From Paenibacillus sp. RC67 (GTDB lineage: Bacteria > Bacillota > Bacilli > Paenibacillales > NBRC-103111): 64,000 nt of DNA. Location of the stretch: assembly GCF_030020805.1 (NCBI RefSeq), contig NZ_CP125098.1, positions 600,001 to 664,000 of the forward strand, in the 5' to 3' direction. Below, one piece after another: positions 28,549 to 37,499 of this stretch. Below the pieces are notes generated by a model, which saw only the letters and a list, made by a program, of their open reading frames with translations, was not told where the DNA came from and did not search any database. The stretch's first letter is position 1. Every line of letters begins with the position of its first letter. The translations under genes and the position numbers were made by a program.

Positions 28549-29907
28549 ATGCTCAACTCGTTCCGAACTCTTCTTAAGCGCGGAATCGGCTTATTTATGG
28601 CCGTCATTTTGCTTTGTTCGCTTGTTCTTTTTTCGGCTCCCGATGCTACAGTTCACGCGTCGGATAGCCACGCAAGCACTCATGCGCTGTACAATGAACT
28701 CAAATCGGGAAAAACAATATGGAAGGATAAGGAATACGTATCACCGGAGCAGCCTACCGTTTATTTGACCTTTGATGATGGACCTAGCCCTTTGACGGGA
28801 AAAGTACTGGACATTTTGAAAAAAGAGGATGTGAAGGCCACCTTCTTCGTACTGGGCGGAGAAGCAAAGTCGCATCCCGAGCTGGTCCGAAGAGCAGTGG
28901 AGGAAGGGCATGCTATCGGCAATCATACGTACAATCATGTATATAAGGAGTTGTATTCCGGCTTCGAAACGTTCTGGAATCAAATCCAAAAAACGGAGGA
29001 TATATTGGATGAGCAAGTAGGGATAAGACCGAGGCTCGTAAGGGCGCCGGGAGGTACCTACAGCAACTTCGACGCTTTCTACTTTTATTACCTGGATCAA
29101 GCGGGATACGAAGTATACGACTGGAATATAGACAGCGGAGATTCGGCAAGACCCGGAGTTCCGGCCAGCGAGATTTTACAGACCGTCAAGAAGGGACCTT
29201 TCAAGCAGGAGGTCATTCTGTTGATGCATGACGGTACCGGTCATGAGCAGACCATCAAGGCGCTGCCGGATATCATTAAGCTGTTTAAGGATAAAGGTTA
29301 CGCTTTCGCACCGATTAGTCCTCAGGTGCCACCCATTCATTTCCCGGTAGGAAAGCTGAAATGGACACGAGGAACTACAGAAACGACGCATCAAAAGCTG
29401 CTCGCCGAAGCTTCTGAACATCTGCTTGCGGTAGGGGGAACAGGGATGGCTGGAGCTCAACAGGCAGGGGGAGACACTAAGCTTCCGAATAGTGAGAGTT
29501 CTAAACAGGTCCCGTTGGAAATTTCCCTCGGAGACACTATTCTGCACCTTGATCCTGATCAGTACCGGTTGTCCGATGGACATTATCAGGTGCCGCTGCG
29601 TCTGCTCGTAGAAGGTATGGACGGTCAAATTGAATGGCAAGAGCGGAATAGAACCGCTGTTGTTCGATATGGCATGCATGCGGCGGATTATGACTTTTCC
29701 CGGCAGGAGCTTCGTGTGAAGACAGGTGGCAAGGAGACAACCTACCATATGGCTCATATGGAATTATTGAATGGAACCGTCTACGTACCTTTGCGAGAGA
29801 CGCTGGAGATGCTCGGAAATCAGATTATATCCTTTGGGGAAGAGAATGGCCTTAGGCAAGTGAAAGCGCGGCTGAGTGGTGGCTTTATGACAAAGCTTGG
29901 GTTTTAG
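28549..29907 (+). CDS. Polysaccharide deacetylase with C-terminal Cu-amine-oxidase-like domain
   Basis: 452 aa secreted protein. Signal peptide residues 1-35. NodB domain (CE4) with YLTFDDGPSPLT (catalytic Asp and metal Asp), GNHTYNH (metal His) and RAPGG. It removes N-acetyl groups from peptidoglycan or chitin-type glycans. Residues about 320-445 form a copper-amine-oxidase N-terminal-like domain, with VPLRLLVEG and VPLRETLEMLG repeats, common in paenibacilli as wall-associated units. GGAGGG precedes ATG 28549. Confidence 0.92.
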   Translation: MLNSFRTLLKRGIGLFMAVILLCSLVLFSAPDATVHASDSHASTHALYNELKSGKTIWKDKEYVSPEQPTVYLTFDDGPSPLTGKVLDILKKEDVKATFFVLGGEAKSHPELVRRAVEEGHAIGNHTYNHVYKELYSGFETFWNQIQKTEDILDEQVGIRPRLVRAPGGTYSNFDAFYFYYLDQAGYEVYDWNIDSGDSARPGVPASEILQTVKKGPFKQEVILLMHDGTGHEQTIKALPDIIKLFKDKGYAFAPISPQVPPIHFPVGKLKWTRGTTETTHQKLLAEASEHLLAVGGTGMAGAQQAGGDTKLPNSESSKQVPLEISLGDTILHLDPDQYRLSDGHYQVPLRLLVEGMDGQIEWQERNRTAVVRYGMHAADYDFSRQELRVKTGGKETTYHMAHMELLNGTVYVPLRETLEMLGNQIISFGEENGLRQVKARLSGGFMTKLGF

Positions 29908-29998
29908 TGTTAGGGAAAATTTTCATGTAACCTTCGGTTCCCATGAGGATATAGGGTATAATGGGGCAAGACTATAGTCTTCGCGCTCGGGGGTTTCC

Positions 29999-32212
29999 AT
30001 GAAAAAAAATTGGTTTAAACGATTGCTGCTATCTTATTTGCCTATTTTTTTCTTTATCGCATTAGCGTTGATCCTTCTTTCCGCCATTTCGGCCAGCGAG
30101 CTTACCAAAAAAGAAACGGTTCGTGCTAATAATGTGTTTGCCGATCACGTTATGCAAATGATTGATCATACGATGCGGACGATTGACCAGCAAATGATTA
30201 AAGAAATCCAAACCAATGAGAAAATCACCCAATTTTATGCTCAATACTATACAGGCAATTCTACCATGACACTCTATGACGTCTCTTATAAGTTAAGAGA
30301 ATTAATCGCCAATACGCCAATGATTGACTCCATCTATCTGGTTCGTCAATCTGACTATACAGTACTGAGTAATACACTGATGGCCCCCATGGAAGAGTTC
30401 GGAGACCGTGAATTTATTAGAAACGCTCTTCAGCAAGGGGGATCTCTTAAATGGACGGATGCAAGGGCTTACAAAGAATTCGACGACCAGATCAGGTCTT
30501 CACAGGTGGTTACGCTAGTAAAGAACGTTCCGCTGCTCGGCGGCAAGCAGGGGATCATCGTTGTGAACGTGCAGACTTCGGCGATACAAAACTTAATTAA
30601 AGATATGACGGAGTCGAATGTGAACTTTATCCAGCTAACGGATCATCTAGGTAAGCCGATTGTGGACAGTAAGTCCGCAGGTAAGGTGCTTTCTGAGGTT
30701 ACATCCGATTATACTGGCTGGCGCATCCAAAGCGGGCTGCTGAACGATAATCCACCCTTATTTATAGTCTCGTATTCCTCACTCTGGATGGCCATGAATT
30801 TGCTGATGATCGGGATTGGGCTTATCTGGATCGTGTATGTGACAAGGCGGAATTATCAGCCTATCGAATCGATTTTGGCACGGATCGATTCCTACGCTGC
30901 CCAGCGCAGCAGCTCGCTTGCAGGTATGTCCGGACAAGACGAGTTCCGGTTTATAGAAACGGCGCTCGACGATTTGGTGGAGAGGACGATGACTTTTCAG
31001 AAGCAGCGTGAGGAAGATATAATCTTCCGGAAACGAAATTTCTTTAAGGAAATGATCGATGGCACTCGCCCCATTAGTAAAGAACAGTTCGAAGCGGAGA
31101 TGAGGCTGTACGGGCTGCAGGAGGATATCGGGCTGATAGTGATGGCTGTTGTCGAGATCGACAAGTATGCTGAATACTGCAGCCGATACAACCAGAGGGA
31201 CCAATATTTGCTTAAGTTTGCCCTTAGCAGTGTTGTAACCGAAATATCCCAAAATGAGGGGATACGCGTCTGGATGGAGTGGACCTCCAATGCTCAGTTA
31301 AGCGCCATGGTGCATCTTCCTGCTGATGCGGAGACGACGGTACTGGCCTCACAAATGTTTGACAAAGTAAAGCTGTGGGTGAACCAGCACCTTGCCTATA
31401 CCGTTACGATAGGTATTGGAGCTCTCATTGACGGAATAGATGAGGTTCCTGGATCGCATGAAGAAGCGTTGGAAGCATTGCAGTACAAATCATCCCTTGG
31501 AGGCAACCGGATCATTGAGCATGGCGAAGTTGCGGCTAAATCACAGGGTGAAGTTTATAAGCATTTGCATTGGATGCGTTCCATGGGCCAAAAGTTCAGG
31601 CTCGGCGACAAGGAGTGGCGGCTGGAGCTGGATCAACTGTTCCGCGAGCTGATAGACGGATTGTTTACCCGGGATGATGTGTATGCCATTCTGCACTATT
31701 TGATCTACCATATGCAGCGAGAGGTAATGGAGCTTCCTTCGGAGCTTCAGGACATTTGGACAAACGAAACACTGCCGCAACTGAGCGAAGCATTGGAGCG
31801 ATTGGATACGATCAGTGAGCTGGAGCAGGAATTTACGATCGTTTTAACAGCTGCCTTTGAGCAGATGGACCGTCTAAGGACGTCGCGTACGCACCATCCG
31901 TTAATGCTCAGGGTTAAGGAATATCTTAACGAGCATTATGCGAACCCGGACTTGTCATTGACCTATTTGAGCGGAGAGTTTGAATTGAATGCCAAATATT
32001 TGAGCCAAATGTTTAAAGAGGAGTTCGGGGTCAATTTCCTGGATTACTTGGGAAATGTCCGCATTCAGCAGGCGAAGAGATTATTGATGGAGACGGGTGA
32101 GTCCATTCAGGAAATCGGGATTCAGGTGGGATATCCTAACGTAAGATCGTTTATGCGTGTGTTCAAGAAGCTGGCCGGCGTCACGCCGGGAGAATACCGC
32201 AAGAAAGAGTAA
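29999..32212 (+). CDS. Membrane-bound AraC-family regulator with extracytoplasmic sensor
   Basis: 737 aa. Membrane helices at residues about 8-30 and 255-285 bracket an extracytoplasmic sensing domain; cytosolic part is followed by two helix-turn-helix units at the C-terminus (LSLTYLSGEFELNAKYLSQM and SIQEIGIQVGYPNVRSFMRVF). This architecture controls adjacent sugar transport operons in paenibacilli. The transporter and GH95 genes begin 300 bp downstream, so it is the likely local activator responding to an extracellular sugar. Start follows GGGGG. Confidence 0.92.
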   Translation: MKKNWFKRLLLSYLPIFFFIALALILLSAISASELTKKETVRANNVFADHVMQMIDHTMRTIDQQMIKEIQTNEKITQFYAQYYTGNSTMTLYDVSYKLRELIANTPMIDSIYLVRQSDYTVLSNTLMAPMEEFGDREFIRNALQQGGSLKWTDARAYKEFDDQIRSSQVVTLVKNVPLLGGKQGIIVVNVQTSAIQNLIKDMTESNVNFIQLTDHLGKPIVDSKSAGKVLSEVTSDYTGWRIQSGLLNDNPPLFIVSYSSLWMAMNLLMIGIGLIWIVYVTRRNYQPIESILARIDSYAAQRSSSLAGMSGQDEFRFIETALDDLVERTMTFQKQREEDIIFRKRNFFKEMIDGTRPISKEQFEAEMRLYGLQEDIGLIVMAVVEIDKYAEYCSRYNQRDQYLLKFALSSVVTEISQNEGIRVWMEWTSNAQLSAMVHLPADAETTVLASQMFDKVKLWVNQHLAYTVTIGIGALIDGIDEVPGSHEEALEALQYKSSLGGNRIIEHGEVAAKSQGEVYKHLHWMRSMGQKFRLGDKEWRLELDQLFRELIDGLFTRDDVYAILHYLIYHMQREVMELPSELQDIWTNETLPQLSEALERLDTISELEQEFTIVLTAAFEQMDRLRTSRTHHPLMLRVKEYLNEHYANPDLSLTYLSGEFELNAKYLSQMFKEEFGVNFLDYLGNVRIQQAKRLLMETGESIQEIGIQVGYPNVRSFMRVFKKLAGVTPGEYRKKE

Positions 32213-32218
32213 GAAGAG

Positions 32219-32247
32219 GCCGTCCGTGCTTGCTAGGACGGCTTTTT
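32219..32247 (+). terminator. Terminator after the AraC-family regulator
   Basis: GCCGTCC / GGACGGC stem followed by TTTTT. The gap 32248-32506 to the permease holds an AAACCGGTT palindrome near 32393 and no gene. Confidence 0.83.
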
Positions 32248-32506
32248 GACATAGAATTTTATCTGTTTCGGAGCTCCCTGCAAAGTACCTTTGAATCCAC
32301 TTCGAAGCTTAAAGGCTCCACTTTGTGGGGTTATTTTGTGCGCTTTTCGGAAAATTGTCCATTACAGGAAAACTGACCACTGCCCTGCAAAACCGGTTGT
32401 CATAAGAAAAAAAGGAATTCGGTGACCTCGCGGAATACTGTCAATTGTCAGGCTGTCACACTTTCGTCTACAGTGGGTTCACAACAACTGAAGCCGAGGT
32501 GGATCC

Positions 32507-33466
32507 ATGAGTCAGCAGCTAGATACCGTAACCATGCCTGCGGGCAGCGGGAAAAGTTCTCTTTCACTGCAAAGAAGAAGGAAGCTGAAGCAGAACCTTC
32601 CGCTGCTTATTATGTTTGTCCCGGTCATTGCTTTCTATTTAATTTTCAAATATGCCCCCATGGTAGGAGTTATTGTTGCTTTCAAAAGCTACAATTTTGC
32701 AGACGGTATTTTCGGCAGTCCCTGGGTCGGTTTGAAAAACTTTCATATTTTGTTCAGCAACCCGAAATCTCTGCTCATTATTCGCAATACGCTCGTACTG
32801 AGCTTAATGAGTATATTTATCGGATTTCCATTTCCGATTATGCTGGCCATCATGTTAAATGAAGTTAAGAAGATATGGTTCAAAAAAACGGTGCAGACAC
32901 TTGTGTTTTTGCCACACTTTTTATCCTGGGTTATCGTTGGTGGCATGGTTGTCACGATATTCTCTCAAGAATCGGGTGTGATAAACCATTGGATACAGCA
33001 GTGGACCGGCAGCGCATTTCCGTTTCTTTACAATGAAACATCATGGATGTTCATTTTCGTAGGATCAGGGATATGGAAGGAAGCGGGGTTCAGTGCCATT
33101 GTTTACTTGGCAGCACTCTCTTCGATTGATACGAGTCTGTACGAGGCAGCCAGCATCGACGGAGCTGGCAAATGGAAGCAGATGTGGCATATTACGCTGC
33201 CGGGCATTGCACCCACAATTGTCCTGATGCTCATTCTTTCCATGGGCAAGGTCATGGAGGTCGGCTTCGACCACGTGTATACACTGCAAAACTCCGTTGT
33301 ATCAAATGTATCGGAGGTTATCAGCACGTACATATATACGATAGGTCTGCAAAAGGGACAGTTCAGTCTTACAAGCGCCATGGGCCTGTTCGAATCCGTT
33401 GTCGGTTTCATCTTGGTTATTACAGCTAATACAATAGCCCGTAAATTCAATAGGGGGATCTGGTAA
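32507..33466 (+). CDS. Carbohydrate ABC transporter permease (LplB type)
   Basis: 319 aa, six membrane helices, belonging to the LplB group of oligosaccharide or glycoside permeases. The EAA loop YEAASIDGAGKWKQMWHITL contacts an ATPase. No ATPase is encoded in the locus, so it probably shares a general MsmX-type subunit. First gene of the operon 32507-39896. The second permease follows at 33497 with GGGAGG before its start. Confidence 0.92.
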   Translation: MSQQLDTVTMPAGSGKSSLSLQRRRKLKQNLPLLIMFVPVIAFYLIFKYAPMVGVIVAFKSYNFADGIFGSPWVGLKNFHILFSNPKSLLIIRNTLVLSLMSIFIGFPFPIMLAIMLNEVKKIWFKKTVQTLVFLPHFLSWVIVGGMVVTIFSQESGVINHWIQQWTGSAFPFLYNETSWMFIFVGSGIWKEAGFSAIVYLAALSSIDTSLYEAASIDGAGKWKQMWHITLPGIAPTIVLMLILSMGKVMEVGFDHVYTLQNSVVSNVSEVISTYIYTIGLQKGQFSLTSAMGLFESVVGFILVITANTIARKFNRGIW

Positions 33467-33496
33467 CATATACGAAACGTTATTCGGGAGGTACCA

Positions 33497-34363
33497 ATGA
33501 GAACATCAGGAGAAAAAATCTATCACGGGATTACAGGCGTTGTATTGATCATTGCAGCTGTCAGCTGCCTGCTTCCGATGCTGCATGTATTGTCCGTCTC
33601 GCTTAGCAGCCCCCACGCCGTCACATCCGGTATCGTCACTTTATGGCCCCAAGGTTGGACGCTGGAGTCTTATGGCTTGCTTTTCAGAGGCTCCAAAATC
33701 GTCCATGCGTTGAAAAACAGCGTTACGATCACACTCGTCGGTGTTGTGCTTAGTATGGTGTTTACCATCTTGGCTGCTTATCCGCTATCACGAAAATATT
33801 TTTATTGCCGCCGTTTTTTCACTATGGCTACTATCTTTACCATGCTATTCAGCGGGGGATTGATTCCTACTTACCTGCTCTTGAAGCAGCTTGGGTTGAT
33901 TAACACATATGGCGCCCTATGGCTGCCGGGTTTAATCAGTACGTTTAATATGCTTGTGATGCGTACGTATTTTGACGGGATTCCTGATGAGCTGGACGAT
34001 GCTGCACGAATAGACGGCTGCGGGGAGTGGCGATATTTGCTGCAGGTGATCCTGCCGCTGTCGCTGCCGGTTATTGCTACATTGTCTGTATTTTACGCGG
34101 TGGGCTATTGGAATGCATTCTTCTCGCTCCTGATTTATATTAATCAGACCGACAAGTATAATTTAACGGTGCTGGTCCAGCAGATGATCCAGAGCCAATC
34201 GTTAATGCAGGAGCTGAACGCCAGCGACATGCAGGCATCGATGACACCGGAGGGGATCAAGACAGCAGGCATTGTCGTCATGGTCGTTCCTATGCTCGTG
34301 GTATATCCCTTCCTGCAAAAATATTTCATTAAAGGCGTGCTCATCGGCGCTGTCAAAGGGTAG
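33497..34363 (+). CDS. Carbohydrate ABC transporter permease (YtcP/LplC type)
   Basis: 288 aa, six helices. EAA loop DDAARIDGCGEWRYLLQVIL. Pairs with the preceding permease. Confidence 0.92.
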   Translation: MRTSGEKIYHGITGVVLIIAAVSCLLPMLHVLSVSLSSPHAVTSGIVTLWPQGWTLESYGLLFRGSKIVHALKNSVTITLVGVVLSMVFTILAAYPLSRKYFYCRRFFTMATIFTMLFSGGLIPTYLLLKQLGLINTYGALWLPGLISTFNMLVMRTYFDGIPDELDDAARIDGCGEWRYLLQVILPLSLPVIATLSVFYAVGYWNAFFSLLIYINQTDKYNLTVLVQQMIQSQSLMQELNASDMQASMTPEGIKTAGIVVMVVPMLVVYPFLQKYFIKGVLIGAVKG

Positions 34364-34468
34364 CGGCATTCGCGGTATAGAGGGAGTGATGTCACTGCTG
34401 CCGTAGCGCGATACGACGATGGGTGACGATGAAGACAAGGTTCAGATATCTATTGGAGGGGATAAGAA

Positions 34469-36088
34469 ATGAGAACAAAAACATATATAAAATGGATCAA
34501 TGTTGGAGTAGCTGCTGTCCTTACATCCACGGTAGCGCTTGCGGGCTGTTCCAGCTCTAAAGAGGCAGATTCTAATTCTAAGGGTTCTGACGGGAAGAAG
34601 CCTGAAATATCTGCAACCGTGTACGATCGCGGTTTAGTACCGCAGGAAGAGGGAACGATCGAGAAAAACCGCTGGACCGACTGGATCAACAGCAACGGAC
34701 CCGTTAACGTGAAATTTACAGCGATTCCTCGTAATGATGCGACAGCCAAGCTGACGACACTGTTCGCTTCCGGCAGTGCACCTGATCTCATATTCGATTA
34801 TTCCAATGTACTGCGTGGACAGCTGTATGCACAAAAGCAGATTAAGCCTGTGGATGATCTGATCAACAAACACAGCACGACCTACAAGCAGCTGCTGGAG
34901 AAATATCCGGTCCTTAAGACAGTTGCTTCCATGCCGGACGGTAAAATGTACGGCTTCGGCATCATTAATGGCCTACAGACGAACCACGCACTGTATATCC
35001 GTGCAGATTGGCTTAAGAAGCTGAATCTGGAACCGCCGCAAACGACGGAAGACTTGTACAAAGTAATGAAAGCATTTACAGAACAGGACCCGGACGGCAA
35101 CAACAAGAAGGACACTTATGGTACCTCATTAGCTTATATCACGAATCAGATCCTTAATGCGATGTTCCAAAATGTGAAGTGGGTTGTCGAGGATGGCAAG
35201 CTGATTCATGACTGGGAGCGATCTAAAGCCGCTACAGCGTTCAAGAAGCGTCTGTACGACGAAGGGCTGGTCGATAAAGATTACTTGACGGATAAAAGCG
35301 GCCAAAAGGCACAGCAGGATTGGGTGAACGGCAAAATTGGGATGTGGGGCGGACAAATGACCGGCGCAGCCTGGCTGCAAATCTACGAGTCACTGAAGAA
35401 GAACAATCCGTCCGCAGAAGTGATCGTTATACCGCTTCCAAAAAGCACGTACGGCCAATTCAGCCCAACAATTCAAAATCCAGTACAGATCACAGCTATC
35501 ATTAACAATGAAGCGAAAAATCCGGAAGCCATTATGAAATACATTGACTTCATTTCCTCGGAAACGGCAGGGAAAACATTGAAGTACGGTTTAGAAGGCA
35601 CGCACTACACACAAGGGAAGAATGGCTGTCCGGTCTTTGTAGATAAAGAGAAAGAGAAGCAGTTGTCCTATGCGGGAGATTTCCGAATGTTGTTCTCTCC
35701 GGCTCTCGAAGGCAAGTGCGGCAAATATGAGGAGACTTTGAACCAGGATAATCCGCAGGAGAAAGAGTTCTACAATATGATGAAAAAAGCGAATGAGTAT
35801 TACTTGAATCCGGAGAGACCGATTGCGGACATTACACATGGGGAGCATATGCCAACGCCTCCGGACGACATTCAGTTGATCGATACCAGCATCAAAAAGC
35901 AGATCGACGATATTTGGATCAAAGCTATCGTGAGCGGAGCTTCCTATACACCGGACCAGGCATTGGCCGAAGCGAAAAGCTTGTGGGACAAAGCAGGTGG
36001 CAAGCAGGTTGACGATTGGTATGCCAAGTGGTACAGCGAGAATAAAGACAAGGCGCTGCTCCGGGACAAATTGTACCAATTCAAGTAG
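34469..36088 (+). CDS. Extracellular sugar-binding lipoprotein (LplA type)
   Basis: 539 aa, matching the size of LplA-type proteins. Lipobox LAGC near residue 26 with a Ser-rich linker. The fold is the bilobal family 1 type, and the protein likely feeds the two upstream permeases. GGAGGGG precedes ATG 34469. Confidence 0.92.
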   Translation: MRTKTYIKWINVGVAAVLTSTVALAGCSSSKEADSNSKGSDGKKPEISATVYDRGLVPQEEGTIEKNRWTDWINSNGPVNVKFTAIPRNDATAKLTTLFASGSAPDLIFDYSNVLRGQLYAQKQIKPVDDLINKHSTTYKQLLEKYPVLKTVASMPDGKMYGFGIINGLQTNHALYIRADWLKKLNLEPPQTTEDLYKVMKAFTEQDPDGNNKKDTYGTSLAYITNQILNAMFQNVKWVVEDGKLIHDWERSKAATAFKKRLYDEGLVDKDYLTDKSGQKAQQDWVNGKIGMWGGQMTGAAWLQIYESLKKNNPSAEVIVIPLPKSTYGQFSPTIQNPVQITAIINNEAKNPEAIMKYIDFISSETAGKTLKYGLEGTHYTQGKNGCPVFVDKEKEKQLSYAGDFRMLFSPALEGKCGKYEETLNQDNPQEKEFYNMMKKANEYYLNPERPIADITHGEHMPTPPDDIQLIDTSIKKQIDDIWIKAIVSGASYTPDQALAEAKSLWDKAGGKQVDDWYAKWYSENKDKALLRDKLYQFK

Positions 36089-36097
36089 GCGTATATT

Positions 36098-36133
36098 GGG
36101 AGAGGCGGCTTTTGTCAGGCCTCTCCTCTTTAT
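36098..36133 (+). terminator. Partial terminator/attenuator between binding-protein genes
   Basis: GGAGAGGC / GCCTCTCC stem followed by TCTTT. The T run is short, so it may reduce rather than stop expression of the distal genes. Confidence 0.55.
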
Positions 36134-36162
36134 AAATATTTCATTATAAAGGGGATAATTGT

Positions 36163-37473
36163 ATGAAAAAGACGAACAAAACCTTCATCCTGGCGTCTAC
36201 ATTCGTGCTGTTGGCTTCTCTTATTCAAGGCTGTTCCGAAAAAAACGATGTAAAGAAGGAAGATACAGCCGCAGCAGCGAAAATAAATACGGATCCGGTG
36301 ACGCTTACTTTTTATGGGAATATGTCGGAAGAATTATTCCAAAAGCTGGTTGTAGCGCCTGTCAAATTAAAATACCCGCACATCGATATAACGCTCGTCC
36401 CAATGACCAAAAAAATCGATGAGCTGATGGCTTCCGGAGAAGTGCCTGATATATTGGGCGACAATATCTCGGCAATAGGGAAGTACCAGACGCTTGGACT
36501 TTTGGAAGATTTGACCCCACTTGTGAAAACGTTTAACTTGGATTTGGCCAAAATCGATCCTGTCGTTATGGATACGGTCCGCAAAAACTCGGGTGATGGC
36601 AAGCTGTATGCTCTGCCTATCTCTGGCAACGTGGTCACGATGTACTATAACAAGGATATTTTTGACCGGTTTGGAGTGACTTACCCTACAGACGGTATGA
36701 CATGGGATCAAGTGTATGAGCTCGCCAAAAAAGTAACAAGAACCGATGGCGGCGTAGCGTATCGGGGTTACGATTTCCAGGATCAGTTTCAAATTCAATA
36801 CAACCAGCTGTCCGTTCCGATTATTGATGAAAAAACAAACAAAGCGATCGTGAACAACGCGGATTGGAAAAAGCTGTTTGAAAACTGGGCGCGATTCTAT
36901 ACGATTACCGGCAACGAGGTGGACACAACAACCTACGGAAAAGGCTTGAACTTATTTTCTAAAGATAAGACGTTGGCCATGTACTCCACGAGCTCATTTT
37001 TCTCGTCGATGCCGGAAGCCGTTAAAAACGGCTTGAACTATGATGTAGTCAGTCTGCCCAGCTTCCCGGAGGCTCCGAATACAGGTGTGCAAGTAGAAGG
37101 TGGCGCCCGAATGATTACCACGACATCCAAGCATAAGGATCAGGCTTTCCTGGCTCTTAGTGCAATGTTGACCGATGATGCGCAGAAGCTCATTGCTAAG
37201 AACGGTAACAGCTCGGTCCTCGCCAATTCAGACATCAACAAGGATTTCGGGATGGACATCGAAGTGCTGAAAGGCAAAAACCGCGAAGCGTTCATCAAAA
37301 ATAAAAATGCCAAGCCGTTCTCATCGATTACAAAGTATGATGCGGCAGCCTTCTCGATCATGCGTGGGCAGTTCAAAAAGGTAGCCACAGGTCAAGCGGA
37401 TGTCAATACTGCACTGCGGGAAGCCGAAGAATTAATTAATAAATCAATTGAAGACCAGCGTAAGCAGCAATAG
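36163..37473 (+). CDS. Second sugar-binding lipoprotein (family 1)
   Basis: 436 aa solute-binding protein of the ordinary sugar type. Signal peptide with a lipobox-like IQGC near residue 24. Its length and sequence differ from the 539-aa protein upstream, so the locus has two distinct binding proteins for one permease pair. It may be an alternative receptor or serve a sensor. GGGG lies before the ATG. The GH95 gene follows after 26 nt. Confidence 0.89.
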   Translation: MKKTNKTFILASTFVLLASLIQGCSEKNDVKKEDTAAAAKINTDPVTLTFYGNMSEELFQKLVVAPVKLKYPHIDITLVPMTKKIDELMASGEVPDILGDNISAIGKYQTLGLLEDLTPLVKTFNLDLAKIDPVVMDTVRKNSGDGKLYALPISGNVVTMYYNKDIFDRFGVTYPTDGMTWDQVYELAKKVTRTDGGVAYRGYDFQDQFQIQYNQLSVPIIDEKTNKAIVNNADWKKLFENWARFYTITGNEVDTTTYGKGLNLFSKDKTLAMYSTSSFFSSMPEAVKNGLNYDVVSLPSFPEAPNTGVQVEGGARMITTTSKHKDQAFLALSAMLTDDAQKLIAKNGNSSVLANSDINKDFGMDIEVLKGKNREAFIKNKNAKPFSSITKYDAAAFSIMRGQFKKVATGQADVNTALREAEELINKSIEDQRKQQ

Positions 37474-37499
37474 CCATTGCAATAGAGAATGAAAGGACG